Below are positions 51,193-59,359 of a stretch of 64,000 nucleotides of DNA, one piece after another. The stretch comes from Pseudomonas japonica (GTDB lineage Bacteria > Pseudomonadota > Gammaproteobacteria > Pseudomonadales > Pseudomonadaceae): the NCBI RefSeq assembly GCF_013522925.1, contig NZ_JAAMQU010000001.1:186001-250000 (forward strand), written 5' to 3'. A model generated the notes under the pieces. It made no database searches. It saw nothing but the letters and a program-made list of their open reading frames with translations, and was not told the DNA's origin. The position numbers and the translations under genes were made by a program. Position 1 is the first letter of the stretch, and each line of letters begins with the position of its first letter.

Positions 51193-52067
51193 CTGGCCGC
51201 CTGAGCGTATTGCTGGTGGGCGCCAATGGCCAGGTGAGCACCGAGCTGCAGAAGCGCCTGCAAGGCAAAGTGGACCTGCATGTACTGGGCAGCAGTACCC
51301 TGGACCTCACCCGGCCGGATGCAATCCGGGAACAGGTGCGGGCACTGAGCCCAGGCTTGATCATCAACCCGGCAGCCCACACCGCAGTGGACAAGGCTGA
51401 ATCCGAACGTGAGCTGGCCTTTGCTATCAACGCCATTGCGCCGGGTGTGTTGGCCGAAGAGGCCCACCGGCTGGGTGCGCCACTGATCCACTATTCCACC
51501 GACTATGTGTTCGACGGCAGCAAGGCCGAGCCATACGTGGAAGCCGACCCCACCGCCCCGCTCGGGGTGTACGGCGAAAGCAAACTGGCGGGTGAGCAAG
51601 CCATCCAGGGCGTAGGCGGCGCGCACCTCATTTTGCGTACCAGCTGGGTGTATGCCTCCCATGGGCGCAACTTCCTGCTGACCATGCAACGCCTGCTGCA
51701 GGAGAAGCCGGAGCTCAAGGTAGTTGCCGATCAGATAGGCGCGCCTACCTGGGCCGGTACGATCGCGGACAGCACGGTGCGGCTCATTGATCGCTGGCAA
51801 GCTGGGCAGGCTGGCCCGTGGGGCGTATATCACCTGACTGCCCGCGGGCAAACCTCGTGGTTCGGCTTTGCCGAAGCCATTGGCGAGCAGCTGCGCAAAG
51901 CTGGCAAGCCCTGCGCGGCGTTGCTGCCCATCGCCTCGAGCGACTACCCCACACCTGCCCGCCGGCCGCTGAATTCGCGACTGAACTGCGGCAAGCTGGA
52001 GGCCGAGTGGGGCGTACGCCAGGCGGATTGGCACGAGGCACTGCTGGAGTGCCTGCGCGAGGCATAA
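51189..52067 (+). CDS. rfbD: dTDP-4-dehydrorhamnose reductase
   Basis: RmlD, 292 residues, NADPH-dependent last step to dTDP-L-rhamnose. VLLVGANGQVSTEL (the usual GxxGQxG is GANGQVS), NPAAHTAVDKAE, HYSTDYVFDG and PLGVYGESKLAGEQAI (YxxxK). The gene order rfbBACD differs from the BDAC order of P. aeruginosa PAO1. Confidence 0.96.
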   Translation: MTGRLSVLLVGANGQVSTELQKRLQGKVDLHVLGSSTLDLTRPDAIREQVRALSPGLIINPAAHTAVDKAESERELAFAINAIAPGVLAEEAHRLGAPLIHYSTDYVFDGSKAEPYVEADPTAPLGVYGESKLAGEQAIQGVGGAHLILRTSWVYASHGRNFLLTMQRLLQEKPELKVVADQIGAPTWAGTIADSTVRLIDRWQAGQAGPWGVYHLTARGQTSWFGFAEAIGEQLRKAGKPCAALLPIASSDYPTPARRPLNSRLNCGKLEAEWGVRQADWHEALLECLREA

Positions 52068-52099
52068 CCGTGGCGCGTGCGCTGCGGTAACATGGCGGG

Positions 52100-53908
52100 A
52101 TGATCAAGCCCGCCCTTCCCCGCCGCCCGCGCTGGCGCAACCTCGCCCTTGTCGCCATCTGCCTGGCACCGTTGCTGTTTCCGTTGCAGCAGCTGGCGGA
52201 GCGTTACTACCGCAGTGAGCTGGTAAGCCAGAACCGCCAGACCCTCGACTTGTACGTGGCCAACCTGCTGGGCACGCTTCGCCGCTACGAAGCCCTGCCG
52301 CCGATCCTCAGCGACCTGCCCGCGCTGCGTCAGCTACTGGCCCACCCCACCGACCCGCAACTGCAGGGCGTGGCCAACCGCCTCCTTAAAACCATCTGCG
52401 ACCAGACCGGCGCCGAGGTGATGTACCTCATGGACCCGGCGGGTAATACCCTGGCTGCCTCCAACTGGGAACAGAAGGACAGTTTCGTGGGGCGTAATTT
52501 CGCCTTCCGGCCGTATTTCAATGACGCCATTGCCGGGCGATTGGGGCGCTTCTTTGGCCTGGGGACCACCTCGGCGAAACGTGGCTATTTCTTTGCCGCC
52601 GGCGTGCGCGACGGTGACGAAACCATAGGGGCGCTGGTGGTGAAGGTGGACCTGGACCACACCGAAACCCTTTGGGGCCGCACGCCAGAGCAGCTCGCCG
52701 TCACCGACCAATACGGCGTGGTGATCCTTACCTCCCGCCCCGACTGGCGCTACCGCGCTACGCGGCCGCTGACGGAGGTAGAACGCGCAGCCATTGCGGC
52801 CAATCAGCCGTACCCCACGGGCAACCCTGGTGTGCTGGAACTGGACAACCGCACCTGGCTCACCCAAAGCCGGTTCATCGGCGAAACGGGCTGGACCGTC
52901 AACCTGCTCGCCCCGCGCAGCTTGATCGACCGCCCGGTGCGCACCGTGGTGGCGGTGGGTGGCGCGGCGCTGTTGGCGCTCATGTTGATGTTGGGCCTGA
53001 TGATGCAAAGGCGGCGCAATTACCTGGACCGCATCGCCTTCGAAGCGCTTGGCCGACAAGAACTTGAGGCCCGCGTGAGCGAACGCACCAGCGCCCTGCA
53101 AAAGCTCAACAGCCGCCTGCGCCAGGAAGTGCTCGAACGCGAGCAGGCGCAGCAGAAGCTGGTGCAGGCGCAGGACGAACTGGTACAGGCGAGCAAGCTG
53201 TCGGCGCTGGGCACCATGAGCGCCAGCATCAGCCATGAGCTAAACCAACCGTTGGCGGCGATCCGCAGCTATGCCGACAACGCCGGCGTGCTGCTCGACC
53301 ACCAGCGCACCGATGACGCCCGGAACAATCTAAAGGCAATCAGCGAGCTCACCGCACGCATGGCTTCGATCATCGCCCACCTGCGCGCCTTCGCCCGCCG
53401 CGACCGCCATGCGCCCGAGAGCGTGGCGCTGCAACCGGCACTCGAAGATGCCCTGGCGCTGTTGGCCAAGCGCCGCCGGGCCATGGACGTGGAACTGATT
53501 CGCGACCTGCCCGACGCCCCGCTGTGGGTGCAAGCTGGCGAAACCCGGTTACGTCAGGTGCTGGGCAATGTACTGGCCAACGCGCTGGATGCCCTCACTG
53601 AAAAAGCCAACCCGCGGCGTATCTGGCTCAGCGCCGAGAAGTCCACTGACAGTATCAGCCTCTTCATCCGGGACAACGGCCCTGGGTTCAGCAGCGAGGC
53701 GCTGGCCCATGCGCGCGAACCCTTCTTTACAACCAAAACCCGTACCCAGGGGCTGGGCCTGGGGTTGGCGATCTGCGAAACGCTGATGCGCGCCCTGGGC
53801 GGTGAACTGCTCATGGCCAATCACCCGCAGGGCGGCGCGCTGCTTACCCTGAGGCTACGCCCGGCCACCCCCGGGGTTAGCCCGCAACCACTCGAGGACC
53901 TGGCATGA
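52100..53908 (+). CDS. dctB: C4-dicarboxylate sensor histidine kinase
   Basis: DctB, 602 residues. N-terminal membrane span (about 14-32), periplasmic double PAS/dCache sensor (about 33-290, RNYRFRPYF-like dicarboxylate-binding segment FVGRNFAFRPYFNDA, RGYFFAAGVRDG), second span (VAVGGAALLALMLMLGLMM), coiled coil, H-box SASISHELNQPLAAIRSYADNA with His379, and ATPase boxes IRDNGPGF and GLGLGLAICETLM. Senses succinate/malate and phosphorylates DctD. ATGA overlap with dctD. Confidence 0.95.
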   Translation: MIKPALPRRPRWRNLALVAICLAPLLFPLQQLAERYYRSELVSQNRQTLDLYVANLLGTLRRYEALPPILSDLPALRQLLAHPTDPQLQGVANRLLKTICDQTGAEVMYLMDPAGNTLAASNWEQKDSFVGRNFAFRPYFNDAIAGRLGRFFGLGTTSAKRGYFFAAGVRDGDETIGALVVKVDLDHTETLWGRTPEQLAVTDQYGVVILTSRPDWRYRATRPLTEVERAAIAANQPYPTGNPGVLELDNRTWLTQSRFIGETGWTVNLLAPRSLIDRPVRTVVAVGGAALLALMLMLGLMMQRRRNYLDRIAFEALGRQELEARVSERTSALQKLNSRLRQEVLEREQAQQKLVQAQDELVQASKLSALGTMSASISHELNQPLAAIRSYADNAGVLLDHQRTDDARNNLKAISELTARMASIIAHLRAFARRDRHAPESVALQPALEDALALLAKRRRAMDVELIRDLPDAPLWVQAGETRLRQVLGNVLANALDALTEKANPRRIWLSAEKSTDSISLFIRDNGPGFSSEALAHAREPFFTTKTRTQGLGLGLAICETLMRALGGELLMANHPQGGALLTLRLRPATPGVSPQPLEDLA

Positions 53909-55290
53909 CCGCGCCGGATGCATTAACCACTCGCACGGACGTGGTGCTGATTGACGACGACCCACACCTGCGCCAGGCGCTGGGGCAAACCCTGGATCTG
54001 GCCGGGCTGAAAGTGCTGGCGCTGGAAGATGCCACCGGCCTGCCGGCCCGCCTGGGCCGCGACTGGCCTGGCGTGGTGGTGTCGGACATTCGCATGCCGG
54101 GCGTCGACGGGCTTACGTTACTGCGCCAGCTGCACGCTGCCGACCCCGAGCTACCGGTGTTGCTGATCACCGGCCACGGCGATGTGCCGCTGGCCGTCGA
54201 GGCCATGCGCGCGGGGGCTTATGATTTCCTTGAAAAGCCGTTTGCGAGCGAAGCGCTGCTCGATAGCGTACGCCGTGCATTGAGCCATCGAAGGCTGGTG
54301 CTTGAGAACCGCAGCCTGCGGTTGGCCCTGAGTGACCGCCAGGCCCTGGGTACGCGCCTGGTGGGTAACAGCCCTTCGATGGCGCGGCTGCGCGAACAGA
54401 TCGGCGCCTTGGCGGGTACCCGCGCGGACGTATTGATATTGGGCGAAACCGGCGCGGGCAAGGAAGTGGTCGCGCGCGCATTGCATGACTTGTCTGGCCG
54501 CCGTAATGGCCCGTTCGTAGCTATCAATGCTGGCGCGCTGGCTGAATCGGTGGTGGAAAGCGAGCTGTTCGGTCATGAGCCTGGCGCCTTTACCGGCGCG
54601 CAGAAGCGGCGCATCGGCAAGTTCGAGTTCGCCAACGGCGGCACGCTGTTCCTCGACGAAATCGAAAGCATGAGCCTGGATGTGCAGGTAAAGCTGCTGC
54701 GCCTGCTGCAGGAACGCGTGGTGGAGCGGCTGGGCGGCAATCAGCAGATCCCGTTGGATATCCGCGTGATCGCAGCCACCAAGGAAGACCTGCGCCAGGC
54801 GGCGGACCAGGGGCGCTTCCGCGCCGACCTGTATTACCGCCTGAACGTGGCGCCGTTGCGCATTCCGCCGCTGCGCGAGCGGGGCGAGGATGTAGTCACG
54901 CTGTTCGAGCATTTCAGCAGCGCCGCGGCCGAGCGCCACGGCCTGCCCAGCCAAGCCCTGCAACCTGCGCAACGTAGCGCCCTGCTGCGCCATGGCTGGC
55001 CGGGTAACGTGCGCGAACTGCAAAATGCCGCCGAGCGATTTGCCCTGGGGCTGGACCTTGCGCTGGATACCCCCGGCGACCTGCCGGTAGATCCCCAGGA
55101 GGCCGACATTCATGGGCCGTTGAATGCGCAGGTAGAGGCGTTCGAACGGCAGGTTATCAGCGCCGAAATTGCCCGCGGCCATGCCTCGCTGCGCAGCCTT
55201 GCCGAAGCGCTGGGCATCCCGCGCAAAACGCTGCATGACAAGTTGCGCAAGCACGGGCTGAGCGTGGGCAGCGGGGAAGAGGCGGATTAA
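53905..55290 (+). CDS. dctD: C4-dicarboxylate response regulator, sigma-54 activator
   Basis: DctD, 461 residues. Receiver with Asp61 (VVSDIRMPG), AAA+ domain with GETGAGKEVVARALH (Walker A), EPGAFTGAQ (sigma-54 contact, about 227), GGTLFLDEIESM (Walker B), and Fis-type HTH (ASLRSLAEALGIPRKTLHDKLRKHGL). Activates RpoN promoters of dicarboxylate transport genes (dctA or dctPQM), none of which is in the window. Confidence 0.95.
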   Translation: MTAPDALTTRTDVVLIDDDPHLRQALGQTLDLAGLKVLALEDATGLPARLGRDWPGVVVSDIRMPGVDGLTLLRQLHAADPELPVLLITGHGDVPLAVEAMRAGAYDFLEKPFASEALLDSVRRALSHRRLVLENRSLRLALSDRQALGTRLVGNSPSMARLREQIGALAGTRADVLILGETGAGKEVVARALHDLSGRRNGPFVAINAGALAESVVESELFGHEPGAFTGAQKRRIGKFEFANGGTLFLDEIESMSLDVQVKLLRLLQERVVERLGGNQQIPLDIRVIAATKEDLRQAADQGRFRADLYYRLNVAPLRIPPLRERGEDVVTLFEHFSSAAAERHGLPSQALQPAQRSALLRHGWPGNVRELQNAAERFALGLDLALDTPGDLPVDPQEADIHGPLNAQVEAFERQVISAEIARGHASLRSLAEALGIPRKTLHDKLRKHGLSVGSGEEAD

Positions 55291-55309
55291 GCCCTTATTC
55301 GCGGACGAT

Positions 55310-55376
55310 CTGTGGGACCGGGGGGAGCCGTAGGCGTAGCCCGGGAATGTTCGCAGGCTTTCGCCTACTCCCACAG
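55310..55376. repeat. extragenic palindromic repeat between convergent genes
   Basis: CTGTGGGA ... TCCCACAG arms enclose a second inner stem. Right part (55350-55375) is nearly identical to 23261-23286. May also serve as terminator for dctD and cysQ. Confidence 0.65.
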
Positions 55377-55378
55377 CG

Positions 55379-56206
55379 TCAGGCCTCGCATAACTCCAGC
55401 AACGCCGCACGCCAGGGCGCGTTACCAGGCAGGGCCAGGAAGTACTCATTAAGCAGGCTATCCCGCGCGGGATAGCGGAACGGCTGGCCTTGCGTATCGA
55501 CCACCTCACCACCTGCGCCTTCGAGCACGCCTTGGGCGGCAGCGGTGTCCCACTGTGAGGTTGGCGCCAGCCGCGGGTAGCAATGCGCGGCGCCTTCCGC
55601 TACCAGGCAGAATTTGAGCGAGCTGCCTACGCTGGTGAGGCTCAGGGGGCCAACGGCGGTTTCCAGGCCGGCCAGCAGCGCTTGCTGTTCAGGGCTGGAA
55701 TGACGGCGGCTGGCTACTACGGTGAAGGGCTCACCCTCTGCGGGCAAAGGGCGTGATCGAAGCGGCTGCGGCGCTTCGCCCGGGTTACTGCACCATGCGC
55801 CGAGGCCCGCGCCGCCCCACCAGCAGCGGCCGTTGACCGGCATGGCAACCACGCCGAATACCACGTCGCCGCCCTTGACCAGGGCAATGTTCACCGTGAA
55901 TTCTTCACTGCCGGAAATGAACTCCTTGGTGCCGTCCAGCGGGTCCACCAACCACCATTGATCCCAGCCCGCGCGTTGCGCCAGGGGCACGTCGCAGTCT
56001 TCTTCCGACAGAATCGGAATATCCGGCGCCAGGCGCGTCAAGCCGACCACGATCACGTCGTGCGCCGCCAGGTCTGCCGCAGTGACAGGCGAATCATCAG
56101 CCTTGGCGGTCACTTCCACGCCCGCCCGCCAGAACGGCAGGATCGCTTCGCCCGCGTCACGGGCAATGGCCAGCACGCCTTCGAGCAATGGGTGGGGGAA
56201 CGTCAT
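55379..56206 (-). CDS. cysQ: 3'(2'),5'-bisphosphate nucleotidase
   Basis: CysQ, 275 residues, FIG (inositol monophosphatase) superfamily, removes 3'-phosphoadenosine phosphate formed in sulfate assimilation. Metal sites: PILSEEDCDVP, WLVDPLDGTKEFISGSEEF, and WDTAAAQGVLEGAGGEVVD. nudE precedes it with a 4-base overlap, an order conserved in Pseudomonas. Confidence 0.95.
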   Translation of the reverse strand: MTFPHPLLEGVLAIARDAGEAILPFWRAGVEVTAKADDSPVTAADLAAHDVIVVGLTRLAPDIPILSEEDCDVPLAQRAGWDQWWLVDPLDGTKEFISGSEEFTVNIALVKGGDVVFGVVAMPVNGRCWWGGAGLGAWCSNPGEAPQPLRSRPLPAEGEPFTVVASRRHSSPEQQALLAGLETAVGPLSLTSVGSSLKFCLVAEGAAHCYPRLAPTSQWDTAAAQGVLEGAGGEVVDTQGQPFRYPARDSLLNEYFLALPGNAPWRAALLELCEA

Positions 56207-56769
56207 AGGCTGAAGGCTCCGCGCTGGGCCAACAGATCGCGTACCAGGTACAGCGCGGCCAGCGCTCGGCCTTCAGTGAAGTCTGCGTTGCGGGCAAGTT
56301 CCGACAATTCGCGCAGGTTCACGCGGTCTACCCGCAGCGGCTCCGGCTCGTCGCCTTCGAGGCGTTCTTCGTAGAGATCGGTGGCCAGCACCACCTGGAT
56401 CTTCTGGCTCATGTAGCCAGGCGACAGGGACAGCTCGGTGAGGTGTTCCAATTGCCGCGCACCGAATCCGGCTTCTTCCTTGAGCTCCCGGTTTGCGGCG
56501 GCCAGCACGTCTTCGCCCGGCTCGATCAGCCCTTTGGGCAGGGATAGCTCATAGGTTTCCGTGCCGCCGCAGTACTCCTCCACCAGCACGGCATGCTCGT
56601 CGTCCAGCATCGCCACGATCATGACCGCGCCGTAACCATTGCCCCGCCCAACCAGCCGTTCGTAGGTGCGTTCCACACCATTGGCGAAACGCAGCTGTAC
56701 TTGCTCTACACGGAAGATACGGCTACTGGCGACGATCTCACGGCCCAGCACGGTGGGTTTATGGCGCAT
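56203..56769 (-). CDS. nudE: ADP compounds hydrolase NudE (Nudix)
   Basis: NudE, 188 residues, hydrolyses ADP-ribose, Ap3A and NADH. The Nudix box GLIEPGEDVLAAANRELKEEAGFG (GX5EX7REUXEEXGU) is complete. The frame is open to 57033, but only from MRHKPTVLGREIVASSRIF does it match the family; GGAGC precedes that ATG. cysQ follows; yrfG is divergent with an 86-base spacer. Confidence 0.95.
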   Translation of the reverse strand: MRHKPTVLGREIVASSRIFRVEQVQLRFANGVERTYERLVGRGNGYGAVMIVAMLDDEHAVLVEEYCGGTETYELSLPKGLIEPGEDVLAAANRELKEEAGFGARQLEHLTELSLSPGYMSQKIQVVLATDLYEERLEGDEPEPLRVDRVNLRELSELARNADFTEGRALAALYLVRDLLAQRGAFSL

Positions 56770-56855
56770 AGGGGCGGCTCCTTGGCTTGAACGGGTTACT
56801 ATACCTTGGCTCGCGCGTGTGCCGAGCCTGTTTTCCGCCGCCCGGGAGCCTTCCG

Positions 56856-57545
56856 ATGCCCGTTTTAGCCTGGCCCGACATCGATACCGTTCTGCTGGAC
56901 ATGGACGGTACCTTGCTCGACCTGCACTTCGACAACCACTTCTGGCTGCATCACCTGCCCCGGCGCTATGCCGAGGTGCATGGGGTGAGCCTGGCCATGG
57001 CTGAAATGGAACTGCAGCCGCTGTTCGAGACACATGCCGGGCAGCTGAACTGGTATTGCCTGGACTTCTGGAGCCGTGAGCTCAACCTGCCGATCCTCGA
57101 ACTCAAGCACGAAATTGCCGACCTCATCGCCTTGCGCCCGCATGCCGATACGTTCCTGGCGGCAGTGAAGGCTGCGGGCAAGCGACTGGTGCTGATCACC
57201 AACGCGCACCGGGATTCCTTGTCGCTCAAGCTCGAGCGTATCGCCTTGGCACCCTGGTTCGACCGGCTCATCACGTCCCACGATTATGGCTACCCCAAGG
57301 AAGCCGCCGCGTTCTGGGATGCGCTGCAAGCCGACCTGGCGTTCGACCCGGCACGGGCGCTGTTTATTGACGATACGTTGCCGATCCTGCGCAGTGCCCG
57401 CGCCTACGGCATTGGCCATTTGCTCGCGGTGAGCGAACCCGACAGCCGCAAGGGCCGCAAGAACACCGAGGAATTCGACGCGGTAGAGGACTTTCGAGCG
57501 CTGCTGCCGGGCCTTGCCCATGCGAGCGTGGCACCGGGGGTGTGA
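56856..57545 (+). CDS. yrfG: GMP/IMP 5'-nucleotidase (HAD family)
   Basis: YrfG, 229 residues. HAD motifs: VLLDMDGTLLDL (nucleophile Asp and DxDGT), LITNAHRDSLSLKL (motif II), GYPKEAAAFW (motif III Lys) and FIDDTLPILRSAR (motif IV). Start at 56856 is the ATG of the family N terminus. The LysR gene starts directly after the stop codon. Confidence 0.92.
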   Translation: MPVLAWPDIDTVLLDMDGTLLDLHFDNHFWLHHLPRRYAEVHGVSLAMAEMELQPLFETHAGQLNWYCLDFWSRELNLPILELKHEIADLIALRPHADTFLAAVKAAGKRLVLITNAHRDSLSLKLERIALAPWFDRLITSHDYGYPKEAAAFWDALQADLAFDPARALFIDDTLPILRSARAYGIGHLLAVSEPDSRKGRKNTEEFDAVEDFRALLPGLAHASVAPGV

Positions 57546-58433
57546 ATGGACATCAAGCAGCTGAAGTTCTTGGTAGCGCTGGACGAAACCCGCCATTTCG
57601 GCCAGGCCGCCGCACGCTGCCATATCACTCAGCCTACGCTTTCCATGCGCTTGCGCAGCCTGGAGGAAGAGCTCGACCTGGCTTTGGTGAATCGCGGCCA
57701 GCGCTTCGAGGGGTTTACCGCGCCAGGCGAGCGCATACTGGCATGGGCTCGCACGGTACTGGCCGCCTACGATGGCTTGCAGGCAGAAGCCGCCGCCTGT
57801 CGTGGGCATCTGGTGGGTACGCTGCGGCTGGGGGTAGTGCCACTGTCGAGCTTCGATCCCGTACCGCTCTTGCGGGGGCTGCACACGCTGCACCCTGAAC
57901 TGAACTTCGAGCTGAGCTCGCTGAGCTCCGATCAACTGGTGGAACAGTTGGCCAGTAACCGGCTGGACCTGGGTGTGTCGTACCTGGACCGGCTGGACCC
58001 AACCCAATTCGAAACCCTGCCCTTGAGCGAAACGCGCATGGGCTTGCTGCATGACCAGCGCCACTATCAATTTGGCGAAGCCCCGCTGAGCTGGGAGGCG
58101 GTCAACGAGCTACCCCTGGGCCTGTTGACCAGCGGCATGCATTTCCGCCAGTCCATCGACCATGCTTTCCACAGCCGGGGCCTGCGCCCACGCCCATTGT
58201 TGCAAACCGACGCGGTGCACCAATTGCTTCAGGCGGTACATGGCGGCTTGTGCTGCGCGATCATGCCGCTGCATGGCGGGCTGGAAGCACTCACCGAGCA
58301 TCTGCGCCTGCAACCGATCGAGCAGGCGCAAACGCTCACGCGCCTTGGTTTGATCATGCGCCGCAGCGCGCCTCGCTCGCCCTTGGCCCAGGCGTGCTTC
58401 GCCTACTGCCAGAGCACGCTTGGCGGCAATTGA
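57546..58433 (+). CDS. LysR-family transcriptional regulator
   Basis: 295 residues. wHTH MDIKQLKFLVALDETRHFGQAAARCHITQPTLSMRLRSLEEELDLALVNRGQRF (1-60), linker helix, and a type-2 periplasmic-binding-like effector domain (about 90-290). The ATG abuts the yrfG stop. fdhD and the FdhF-like gene lie just downstream, so regulation of that pair is a fair guess; the ligand is unknown. Confidence 0.9.
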   Translation: MDIKQLKFLVALDETRHFGQAAARCHITQPTLSMRLRSLEEELDLALVNRGQRFEGFTAPGERILAWARTVLAAYDGLQAEAAACRGHLVGTLRLGVVPLSSFDPVPLLRGLHTLHPELNFELSSLSSDQLVEQLASNRLDLGVSYLDRLDPTQFETLPLSETRMGLLHDQRHYQFGEAPLSWEAVNELPLGLLTSGMHFRQSIDHAFHSRGLRPRPLLQTDAVHQLLQAVHGGLCCAIMPLHGGLEALTEHLRLQPIEQAQTLTRLGLIMRRSAPRSPLAQACFAYCQSTLGGN

Positions 58434-58525
58434 TCGAGCCCATCTATCAGCGCATCGGAACAAGCGATTAGACGGTCAGTCACACCCGGCATAGGCTCAA
58501 TCAACGAAACTGCCGGTACTGTCGA

Positions 58526-59359
58526 ATGCCCGCCTTGCGTTCTGCCCCATTGGCGCCCCCCGACCCGTTGTCGTCCGCCAGCCAGGATTACCGCTACGCC
58601 ACCCTGACCGATGGCGAGGCGGGGCAGGCTACGTTGGCGGACGAAGTGGCGCTGGCTATTGCGTACAACGGCATCAGCCAGGCGGTAATGCTAGTAAGCC
58701 CGCGCGACCTCGAAGACTTTGTGGTGGGCTTCAGTATCGCCAGTGGGATAGTGCCGGCCATCGAAGACGTTTACGACATCCAGGTACGTGGCCTGGGCGC
58801 CTCGCGAGAGGCGCAGGTGGACATTTCCAGCCGTGCGTTCTGGGCCTTGAAAGACCATCGCCGACAAATGGCCGGCACCAGTGGCTGCGGCCTGTGTGGC
58901 GTGGAGGCAGTGGACCAGGCACTACCGGCGTTACCCATACTTGAACCCATGCCCTTGCCCCCCGCCGCCTGGCTTGAAGGCCTGCGCCAGCGCCTTAGCG
59001 CGTTGCAGCCGCTCGGCCAGCACTCCGGCGCGGTGCATGCCGCGGCCTTCATGAACGCCCAGGGCGAACTCATGCTTGCCCGGGAAGACATCGGCCGGCA
59101 CAACGCGCTGGACAAGCTGATCGGCGCATTGCTTCGCCAAGGCATCGATACCGCTGGCGGGCTGGTGGTGGTCACCAGCCGCTGCAGCCTTGAACTGATC
59201 CAGAAGATGCTGCGCGCCGGGATTCATACCCTCGTCAGCCTTTCTTCGCCAACGGGCCTGGCTTGCCAATGGGCCCGTAAACATCATTTGAACCTCATTC
59301 ATCTGCCGCATCACAGCGCGCCGCGGGTGTACAGCCCCGCGATGGAGATCGAACCGTGA
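58526..59359 (+). CDS. fdhD: formate dehydrogenase accessory sulfurtransferase
   Basis: FdhD, 277 residues, passes sulfur to the molybdenum cofactor of formate dehydrogenase-like enzymes. Cys121 and Cys124 in GTSGCGLCGVEAV match the CxxC loop of E. coli FdhD. VVGFSIASGIV and ALDKLIGALL also fit. The next gene's GTG overlaps its stop (GTGA), tying FdhD to the adjacent oxidoreductase. Confidence 0.95.
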   Translation: MPALRSAPLAPPDPLSSASQDYRYATLTDGEAGQATLADEVALAIAYNGISQAVMLVSPRDLEDFVVGFSIASGIVPAIEDVYDIQVRGLGASREAQVDISSRAFWALKDHRRQMAGTSGCGLCGVEAVDQALPALPILEPMPLPPAAWLEGLRQRLSALQPLGQHSGAVHAAAFMNAQGELMLAREDIGRHNALDKLIGALLRQGIDTAGGLVVVTSRCSLELIQKMLRAGIHTLVSLSSPTGLACQWARKHHLNLIHLPHHSAPRVYSPAMEIEP

